Shown here in pieces: positions 16,791 through 21,960 of a DNA stretch of 44,212 bases. Within the stretch, counting starts at the first letter, position 1. Each line of letters begins with the position of its first letter. The position numbers and the translations under genes are program-made. The notes beneath the pieces were generated by a model. That model was given only the letters and a program-made list of their open reading frames with translations, had not been told where the DNA came from and ran no database searches. Origin of the DNA: JAICTV01 sp034666045 (lineage in GTDB: Bacteria; Planctomycetota; Phycisphaerae; Tepidisphaerales; Tepidisphaeraceae); the NCBI GenBank assembly GCA_034666045.1, contig JAXDMN010000399.1, positions 1 to 44,212 of the forward strand, written 5' to 3'.

Positions 16791-16888
16791 AAAAACCCCT
16801 TTCGCCCAAAGCTGTGTCACAACAATTCGCCCCGCCGCCGGCCGTGTCGATCACGCGCCGGAGAAACGGTGGGGACGGAAGGGTTGGG

Positions 16889-16926
16889 AATTTGCAATTT
16901 GCGATTTACCATTTTCAATTGGCAAT
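16889..16926. repeat. Dispersed AT-rich repeat (CAATTTGCAATT family) at the end of the small terminase gene
   Basis: This is an AT-rich run of repeated GCAATTT/GCGATTT words ending in ATTTTCAATTGGCAAT at 16911-16926. The same 16-mer occurs at 17973-17988 inside the GNAT gene. The element overlaps the last three codons and the stop codon of the terminase small subunit-like gene (stop at 16915-16917). Confidence 0.8.
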
Positions 16927-17412
16927 CGCCGATCTCACCTCCTTCTCCGCGGCGGCTTCCACTTCCTCTTCGTCCGCGAATATCGCCAGAAGCTCGTCCT
17001 CATCCGCCTTCGCATCCGGATGACACAAATCGCCGGGCGGCAGCGTCTGCGCGCGCTTTCCCCGCCGCGTCGCCAGCAGCCGTTGATGCCGGCGATGACG
17101 GTGGAACGCCTCGAGGATCGTCTTGCAGATCGCCAGCAGTTTCTCGTCGCGCTTCTCCTTGTCGCTGACCATTTCCGCCAGGCAATGCAGCGCCGCCGCC
17201 GCGAGGAGTTCCAGCTCGACGCGCATGCGCAGGCGGATCTCGCGCAGCATCTCGTTCAACGGCGCCTGAAATCGCGGACTGCGCAGCCAGCTCGCCAGCC
17301 GCCTGGGCTCGACCCTCTCCTGCGCCGCCAGCCTGGACAACACGACCGGCCGATCGCGCATCGCACGGAGAAACTTCTTCATCGCTCCCGTCAGGTTGTT
17401 TTCGTATTTCAT
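16915..17412 (-). CDS. Probable terminase small subunit
   Basis: This encodes a 165-residue, helix-rich protein. The N-terminal third (about residues 10-55) looks like a helix-turn-helix of the terminase small-subunit kind (VVLSRLAAQERVEPRRLASWLRSP, split here as VVLSRLAAQERV and EPRRLASWLRSP). A central long helical stretch with AAAALHCLAEMVSD follows, then a highly acidic tail. Assignment rests mainly on context: it ends 124 bp before the terminase large subunit in the same direction. Small subunits recognise packaging sites and load the large subunit. The ATG at 17412 has AAAGGAG ten bases upstream. The final Ala-Asn and stop codon come from a dispersed repeat, so the original C-terminus may have been altered. 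Confidence 0.6.
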   Translation of the reverse strand: MKYENNLTGAMKKFLRAMRDRPVVLSRLAAQERVEPRRLASWLRSPRFQAPLNEMLREIRLRMRVELELLAAAALHCLAEMVSDKEKRDEKLLAICKTILEAFHRHRRHQRLLATRRGKRAQTLPPGDLCHPDAKADEDELLAIFADEEEVEAAAEKEVRSAIAN

Positions 17413-17441
17413 GATCGAAACGCTCCTTTCAAGTTGTTACT

Positions 17442-17562
17442 CCCTCTCCCCGGTACGCCGGGGAGAGGGTTGGGGAGAGTGGCAAGCGGCGCTCCGTGTC
17501 GAGCACCGGTTGGTTCCACGGATTGTTCGCTGCTGCGCAGCGAATCGGACTCACAGAGTCCG
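17442..17562. repeat. Cluster of three perfect hairpins between GNAT and terminase small-subunit genes
   Basis: CCCTCTCCCCGG (17442-17453) and CCGGGGAGAGGG (17458-17469) are perfect 12-bp arms around TACG. TTCGCTGCTGCGCAGCGAA lies at 17526-17544. CGGACTC-ACA-GAGTCCG lies at 17546-17562. Together they fill most of the 17413-17590 gap. The style (short loop, GC-rich, gene-independent) marks them as dispersed palindromes. They could also pause transcription between the two genes. Confidence 0.8.
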
Positions 17563-17590
17563 GCTCCGTCCCCTGCGCGGGGAGTGAACC

Positions 17591-18268
17591 TCAACGCGCC
17601 GAACGCTCGTCCTTCTTTCCGTCAAAAATGAAATACGCCGCTTCCGCTTCCGTCGCCGGGGGGACGCGCCGCATCCCGCCATGCACGAAGAACGGATGCA
17701 CATCGCCCATCGCCGCGAAGGCTTCGACGTAACGTGTAGTACATTCCTCGCAAATGCGGCGAACGAGCCGCGCGGCGACGCCGAGCCCGCGGAATTGCGG
17801 GTGAACGATGATCCGCGCGATCGTCCGCACGTGACGGTTCACGAACGCCAGCTTGGGACCGTACCGCGGGCCGCTCAGGCCGAGCGCCCGCTCGCGCGCG
17901 TGACTGGCCGGCGTCGGATACGCGAGCACGCCGACCGCAATGACGCGGGCAATTGCCGACTGACAATTGTCAATTTTCAATTGGCAATGGAGTTGCCTCC
18001 GCGCCCGCCGCCGCAGCAAATGTCGCGGCGTCAGGTAGACGACGCGCCACACGCCCGTCGGCGCGGCCGGGGCGCCGGGCGCGTAATGAAAATGCTCGAG
18101 CCGCCGATAGTCCGCGAACGTCCCGCGCTCGATCCGCAGCCGTCCGGGCAAAATGTTTCGCGGGCGTTTTGACTTCGCGCTCTCGGTCGCCCGCGCGGGC
18201 GCGGGCGCGGTTGCGATCGCCGGCGCATCGTTTTGTCCCGTCGCACGTTCCATAGCATTGCGCAACAT
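17591..18268 (-). CDS. GNAT acetyltransferase resembling the C-terminal half of COG2401 proteins
   Basis: This encodes a 225-residue protein. After a low-complexity N-terminus (1-38) comes RLRIERGTFADYRRLEHFHY (43-62), then VIAVGVLAYPTP (109-120), NRHVRTIARIIVHPQFRGLG (144-163) containing the acetyl-CoA loop QFRGLG, and TTRYVEAFAAMGDVHPFF (177-194). This series matches the acetyltransferase domain that in COG2401 proteins is fused to an ABC ATPase. Here the ATPase is a separate gene at 19172-19924. Residues 92-108 (QLHCQLKIDNCQSAIAR) are encoded by a dispersed repeat at 17949-17988 lying in a loop between strands, so the gene carries an in-frame insert. The ATG at 18268 has AAGGGAG seven bases upstream. 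The substrate is unknown. An RNA, nucleotide or protein amine are all possible. Confidence 0.8.
   Translation of the reverse strand: MLRNAMERATGQNDAPAIATAPAPARATESAKSKRPRNILPGRLRIERGTFADYRRLEHFHYAPGAPAAPTGVWRVVYLTPRHLLRRRARRQLHCQLKIDNCQSAIARVIAVGVLAYPTPASHARERALGLSGPRYGPKLAFVNRHVRTIARIIVHPQFRGLGVAARLVRRICEECTTRYVEAFAAMGDVHPFFVHGGMRRVPPATEAEAAYFIFDGKKDERSAR
17949..17988. repeat. Intragenic copy of the AT-rich repeat, in frame within the GNAT gene
   Basis: This AT-rich stretch inside a GC-rich gene includes ATTTTCAATTGGCAAT at 17973-17988, identical to 16911-16926, and GACAATTGTC at 17962-17971. Its length and phase leave the reading frame open. It encodes about 17 residues that have no counterpart expected in the GNAT fold. 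Confidence 0.8.
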
Positions 18269-18419
18269 GAGATGCTCCCTTCACGAAAGGCCCCCTGAAT
18301 TGGTGTGATTGACGCAAATACGCCGTCACGCGCGGACCGGGAGGTCCGGGTGATCGCCCCGCGGCGCAAGTGAAACCGGGGCGGCTGAAAGCTCGGCACT
18401 TCTCGAAAGTGCGAGCAAT

Positions 18420-19073
18420 TTATTTCTGTCCAAGGACCTCCTTTCTCCTCAATTCCCACCGCCGCGCGGCGGCCGTTCGATTTTCGTCAAGCTGCCGATC
18501 CGCCGCCGCCCGCCGCGCGGCCCGTTCGTCCGGCGTCAGCTTCGCATCCGCCTCGATCGCAACGACCGCCGCCGCGTGCGCTTTCGCCGCGGCGTCGAGC
18601 GCCGCGCGATATTCCGCTTCGACCCTTTCCAACCCCTGTCGATCGACAACCGCGCCGCCCGCGTGATTTTCCCGCCCGACTTGCTCTGCCCATCGACGAC
18701 GCGCGTCCGCCAGCGCATCCGCTTCGCGCTCAAGCCGGCGTTGTCGCCGCTCATCGCGCTCGAAGCGCATCCGCCGTTCGTCGAGTCGTTCCTGTCGATC
18801 GCGCTCGATGCGAAACCGTTCCTCCTCCGCGCGCGGCGACAGATCGAACGGCCGCTGGCGATCGCGCTCGATCCGCCGCAGCTCAAACGTCGCCTCGTCC
18901 TCGATCCGCCCGTTGCTACGATCGAGCGCGTCCTCGGTCTGCTGCTGCAACGTCAACGGATCGCGCTGCGCCGATCGCTCCCAAAGCGGCCGATTTTCAA
19001 TCGCCCCAAACGGATTCGCCTCCCGCGGCGGATCGGCGGTGAGCAGCACGGCAAGTAACGCGATGGTGTTCAT
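18420..19073 (-). CDS. Charged coiled-coil protein with N-terminal hydrophobic segment, function unknown
   Basis: This encodes a 217-residue protein. A short hydrophobic start (MNTIALLAVLLTADPP) could be a signal peptide or anchor. The rest is one long Arg/Glu/Asp-rich helix (about 45-215) with ERRMRFERDERRQRRLERE and a second block with AAAKAHAAAVVAIEADAKL. The ATG at 19073 is preferred over ATG 19079 because AAAGGA is six bases from the former. It sits between the ABC ATPase and the GNAT genes in the same direction, separating two parts that are fused in COG2401 proteins. No enzymatic motif is seen. It might be an inner-membrane phage lysis protein, a scaffold or a membrane-tethered partner, but none of these is supported by a specific motif. 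The 18269-18419 gap below it contains hairpins only. Confidence 0.65.
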   Translation of the reverse strand: MNTIALLAVLLTADPPREANPFGAIENRPLWERSAQRDPLTLQQQTEDALDRSNGRIEDEATFELRRIERDRQRPFDLSPRAEEERFRIERDRQERLDERRMRFERDERRQRRLEREADALADARRRWAEQVGRENHAGGAVVDRQGLERVEAEYRAALDAAAKAHAAAVVAIEADAKLTPDERAARRAAADRQLDENRTAAARRWELRRKEVLGQK

Positions 19074-19106
19074 GCACATTCCTTTCTTCATCCTAGGAGT
19101 CGAAGG

Positions 19107-19195
19107 AACCACAGATGAACACAGATGCACACAGATCAAGAGATTCATGACGCAGTCTTCTCTATCAGTGTTCATCCGTGTCCATCTGTGGTTTC
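19107..19195. repeat. Palindromic repeat (CACAGATG family) overlapping the ABC ATPase stop codon
   Basis: The left arm consists of iterated ACCACAGATGAACACAGATG-like words (19107-19137). The right arm at 19168-19195 is the inverse (GTGTCCATCTGTGGTTTC). The right arm encodes the last eight codons and stop of the ABC ATPase gene (stop at 19172-19174). The remainder fills the 98-bp gap to the coiled-coil gene. Confidence 0.85.
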
Positions 19196-19924
19196 AACTC
19201 TTCCGAAGTCACAGCGCACGACCACCTCCGCAGCCAAAGCGGGCTCGATGTCTTCGTGACTCGTCGCGACGATCGCAGCCGCGTGCGGCAGCGCGTCGAT
19301 CGCGCGGCGAAGACGGTGCGCGACGATCATCGCCGTCACCCGGTCGAGCGCCGCGGCGAATTCATCGCACGCGATGATCGGACGATCGTTCTCGCCCGCG
19401 TCGCGCGCGGCCGACGCGTGCAGCGCCAGCGCCAACCGAAATCGCCAGCGCTGTCCCTCGCTCAGCTCATCCGGCGTGCGCAGGTACGTCCACGCTTCGC
19501 CGAGCCCGACGCGCGCGAGCAACTCGAGGGCCGCGCGAAGCGGGAGATCGTTGAAGCAATCGACCAGCGGCGCATCGGGCGCGGCGAGCTCCGACAACTC
19601 GATCCACCGGCGCGCACGATGCGCGTCGCGCGTCGCGCGGAGCAATGTCGACTTCCCCGCGCCGCTGGGACCGGCGATGAGCGTGATCGTCCCGGGCTGC
19701 AGGCGCGGCGCGAGTTTTTCGACGGACGCTCGCCCGCCGCTCGCCGGTTTTGCATCGTTCGATCGCGCGTCGCGCGACGGATGTCGATCCAGTCCAAACC
19801 ACCGCGCCACCTGCGCCGCGCGCTCGGAGCGGATGCGAATTTTCCCGTCGCTCGCGACCTGGGTCGGACATGTGATATCCTCTCCGACGGTCACCGATCG
19901 TTTCGAACGTTTCGCGACGCTCAT
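19172..19924 (-). CDS. ABC-class ATPase resembling the ATPase half of COG2401 proteins
   Basis: This encodes a 250-residue soluble ATPase. ERAAQVARWFGL (34-45) precedes the nucleotide-binding domain: Walker A GPSGAGKS (85-92), signature LSEGQ (154-158), Walker B IIACDEFAA (183-191, D187/E188) and switch histidine in ATSHED (H223). No membrane segment or transport partner is near, so it is not a transporter. The motif DEFAAALDRVTAMIVAHRLR is characteristic of COG2401, where such an ATPase is fused to a GNAT domain. The GNAT gene lies two genes downstream. The ATG at 19924 has AGGAG seven bases upstream on the minus strand. Its start codon overlaps, on the opposite strand, the start codon of the ASCH gene (shared CATG at 19922-19925). 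Its last residues come from a dispersed repeat. Confidence 0.85.
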   Translation of the reverse strand: MSVAKRSKRSVTVGEDITCPTQVASDGKIRIRSERAAQVARWFGLDRHPSRDARSNDAKPASGGRASVEKLAPRLQPGTITLIAGPSGAGKSTLLRATRDAHRARRWIELSELAAPDAPLVDCFNDLPLRAALELLARVGLGEAWTYLRTPDELSEGQRWRFRLALALHASAARDAGENDRPIIACDEFAAALDRVTAMIVAHRLRRAIDALPHAAAIVATSHEDIEPALAAEVVVRCDFGRVETTDGHG

Positions 19925-20384
19925 GGGGCAACTCCTGTTCAAAAAAGTTTTCTGGGATGCGATCCGCGACGGGACGAAGCGGACCACCATTCGCCGATGG
20001 AGCACGCCGCGCGTGAAGGCGGGCGGACGCGCCTGGACGCCGGGGGTCGGGTGGCTGGCGATCGAGTCGGTCGAGCGCGTCGCGGAAATCGAGCGGCTCA
20101 GCGACGCCGACGCCCGGGCGGATGGTTTCGCCTCGGCGGGCGAGATGCTGGCGGCGCTGAAATCGATGTATCCGCAGCATCGCGCGGACGGGCGGTCGTG
20201 GTTCCGAATTTCCTTCCGGCGTGAGGAGGTTGTGGGGTCGTCGGCGAGCTCGGAAAAAGCGGGGGCGGCGGTCGGCGGCGAATCTCGCGAGGCGAAGCGC
20301 GAGAAGAAGTCGCCCGCGCCCGCGCGGAAGTCGCCCGCGCGCAAACCCGCTGCCCGCCCGAGCGGGCCGACGTTATTCGAGTGA
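19923..20384 (+). CDS. ASCH-domain protein with basic tail
   Basis: This encodes a 153-residue protein. Residues 3-100 form an ASCH domain: LLFKKVFWDAIRDGTKRTTIRR at its start (split as LLFKKVFWDAIRDG and TKRTTIRR) with the GxKxxTxR motif (17-24), AGGRAWTPGVGWLAIESV, a DADARADGF segment and WFRISFRR. ASCH domains belong to the PUA-like fold and bind RNA or modified nucleosides. The family member YqfB is an N4-acetylcytidine amidohydrolase. The last 45 residues are Lys/Arg/Ala/Pro-rich and may bind nucleic acid. It is the only plus-strand gene of the island, divergent from the ABC ATPase with overlapping start codons, and its 3' end overlaps the converging HTH gene by 12 bp. No ribosome binding site is visible, so translation may be leaderless or the start may lie elsewhere. 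Confidence 0.82.
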   Translation: MGQLLFKKVFWDAIRDGTKRTTIRRWSTPRVKAGGRAWTPGVGWLAIESVERVAEIERLSDADARADGFASAGEMLAALKSMYPQHRADGRSWFRISFRREEVVGSSASSEKAGAAVGGESREAKREKKSPAPARKSPARKPAARPSGPTLFE

Positions 20385-20804
20385 CGATTGCCTCCGTGCG
20401 GCCAGCCCGCGGTACCAGAAGTTGATCGCGTCGATCCGCCGGCGGATTTCCGCGGCGGAGACGCCGTGCTGCTCGGCGAGCGTTTTCACGCTTTTGTCCT
20501 GTAAAAGCCGCTCGACGCCGACCTGTCGGTAGGGCGTTTCCAGCGGGCATTCCGGATGCAGCAGCGCGGTCACGCGCGGGTCGTGCAACCGATTCGCAAT
20601 CCGCCGAATCAGTCGCGAAACCTGGCCGGGCGCGCATTTCAGCAGCGTCGCGATCTGCCGATGCGATGCGCCGTCGCGCAGGACAAGCTCGGCGACCGCG
20701 CGGTCGCGCGGCAGGAGCAATGCGATCCGCTGGCGGATCGCGTCCGACTCGACGGCCCGAACGTGGGTGCCGTATTCGAGGATTTGAGGTCTCGAGACAT
20801 TCAT
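20373..20804 (-). CDS. Double helix-turn-helix protein, sigma-region-4-like
   Basis: This encodes a 143-residue protein with two predicted helix-turn-helix units. The first, about residues 32-73 (LPRDRAVAELVLRDGASHRQIATLL, split as LPRDRAVAELVLRDG and ASHRQIATLL, then APGQVSRLIRRIANRL), resembles sigma-70 region 4. The second, about 97-130 (VERLLQDKSVKTLAEQHGVSAAEIRRRI), is a simpler HTH. The protein could regulate the island, or be a DNA-recognition subunit for packaging. There is no region 2, so it is not a complete sigma factor. The ATG at 20804 has GGGAAG upstream. A good minus-strand promoter lies at 20876-20904. It converges on the ASCH gene with a 12-bp overlap. Confidence 0.7.
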   Translation of the reverse strand: MNVSRPQILEYGTHVRAVESDAIRQRIALLLPRDRAVAELVLRDGASHRQIATLLKCAPGQVSRLIRRIANRLHDPRVTALLHPECPLETPYRQVGVERLLQDKSVKTLAEQHGVSAAEIRRRIDAINFWYRGLAARRQSSLE

Positions 20805-20875
20805 GGCTGCTTCCCTCAGCCTGCCGCTGCTCCCCCGAGCAGCGGCGTCAGCAGTTTAACGACCGCAAAACGCCG

Positions 20876-20904
20876 ATTGTTAGGTATTTGTTTGGAATAG
20901 GCAA
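20876..20904 (-). promoter_or_regulatory. Candidate promoter of the HTH gene in an AT-rich patch
   Basis: On the minus strand, TTGCCT (20904-20899) and AACAAT (20881-20876) are exactly 17 bp apart, inside an AT-rich stretch (about 20870-20985) that contrasts strongly with the surrounding GC-rich DNA. The leader to ATG 20804 would be about 65 nt. Confidence 0.45.
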
Positions 20905-21020
20905 GGAAAATCTGAGTATGGCGTAAGATTAGCTTAAAAAGTATGTTACGACGATTTTTTAAGAGGTGTTTTTGGAGCTGTTTACCAGCCATTGCGCCTG
21001 ACGCGCAAAACGCCCTTACC

Positions 21021-21053
21021 TTGACAGTCGCCCGCTCCCCCGCCGAACATAAC
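21021..21053 (+). promoter_or_regulatory. Possible promoter for a nearly leaderless amidotransferase-fold mRNA
   Basis: TTGACA at 21021-21026 is a perfect -35 box. CATAAC at 21048-21053 lies 21 bp away, longer than ideal, with its end 7 bp before ATG 21061. No Shine-Dalgarno site precedes the gene, so a transcript starting at or next to the ATG is plausible. Confidence 0.35.
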
Positions 21054-21060
21054 CGCCCCT

Positions 21061-21879
21061 ATGAGCCGTGCCATCCTACTCCAGCACGCCCCCTACCAGG
21101 GGCCGGGCCGGATCGTCCCCCTCTTTCGCGACTATGGAATCCCGACCGAGGTGCGGCATCTCTATAACGGCGATGAAGTTCCGACCGATCTCGACGAACT
21201 GCGCGTCCTCGTCGTCCTCGACGGGCCGATGGCGGTCGGCGACGTCGGGTCGGAGAAGTTTCCGTTCCTCGCCAAAGAGATCGAGACGCTGAAGCGGCTG
21301 ATCGCGTTTGATCGGCCGGTGCTGGGAATCGGCCTCGGCGCGCAGTTGCTCGCCCACGCGGCGGGGGCGAAGGTGTATCCGAACGTCAAGCCGGCCGCCA
21401 AGCCTGAGGATCCGCCGACGCCGATGCCCGAGGTCGGCTGGGGCCCGGTGCAGTTCCCCTTCCCGGGCGGGACCGATCCGCTGGTGTTCGGCCTGCACGA
21501 GGGGACCGAGATGTTTCATTTTCATTTCGACACCTTCGACCTGCCCAAGCTCCCCGCGCCGGCGAATCCCGCGCCGCCCCCCGCGCCGCCGCCGCCGACC
21601 GGAAACGTGCTGCTCTCGAGCACGCGGGCATGCAAAAACCAGGCGTTTCGCTTCAAGAGCCGGCTGATCGGATTCCAGTATCACTTCGAGCTGACCGAGG
21701 CCGGCATCGACGCGCTGGTGACGAATCGCCGCGAAGAGCTGACGCGCGTCCTCGGCCCGGACGGCGAATCAAAGATCCGCGACGACACGAAGAGGTTTTA
21801 TTCGCGCTACGAGCGGCTCGGAAACCGGATCCTCAACAACTACGTGCAGTTCCTCAAGGCGTACGAGCCGAACCCGTAA
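21061..21879 (+). CDS. Class I glutamine amidotransferase-fold protein lacking the catalytic cysteine
   Basis: This encodes a 272-residue protein with the flavodoxin-like class I amidotransferase fold (GMP-synthase-like group): LVVLDGPMAVGD near residue 50, PVLGIGLGAQLLAHAAGA at 86-103, and FQYHFELTEAG at 205-215. The nucleophile elbow is normally G-I-C-L-G. Here it is G-I-G-L-G, so the expected cysteine is Gly91 (codon GGC at 21331-21333). The His208 and Glu210 of the triad remain. A Pro-rich insert (about 163-180) interrupts the fold before the His/Glu strand. The protein is probably not a glutaminase and may bind a ligand or act as a regulator. It stands alone, with a short gap before the next plus-strand gene. 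Confidence 0.8.
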   Translation: MSRAILLQHAPYQGPGRIVPLFRDYGIPTEVRHLYNGDEVPTDLDELRVLVVLDGPMAVGDVGSEKFPFLAKEIETLKRLIAFDRPVLGIGLGAQLLAHAAGAKVYPNVKPAAKPEDPPTPMPEVGWGPVQFPFPGGTDPLVFGLHEGTEMFHFHFDTFDLPKLPAPANPAPPPAPPPPTGNVLLSSTRACKNQAFRFKSRLIGFQYHFELTEAGIDALVTNRREELTRVLGPDGESKIRDDTKRFYSRYERLGNRILNNYVQFLKAYEPNP

Positions 21880-21960
21880 CAAGTAGTTCATTTGTAGTAA
21901 AAACTGACATTTCGCGACGACGACGACACGACGACGCGCCGTTTGCACTTCTTGCCCGCG

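Noticed and set aside
19172..19924. ABC transporter
   Set aside because: There is no permease or substrate-binding gene nearby, and the ATPase motifs are of the soluble COG2401 kind.
15312..20804. Intact prophage
   Set aside because: No integrase, portal, capsid, tail or lysis cassette is seen, and unrelated cellular genes lie on both sides. Only a terminase pair and associated genes are present.
20373..20804. Complete alternative sigma factor
   Set aside because: Only a region-4-like helix-turn-helix and a second HTH are present. Region 2 is missing.
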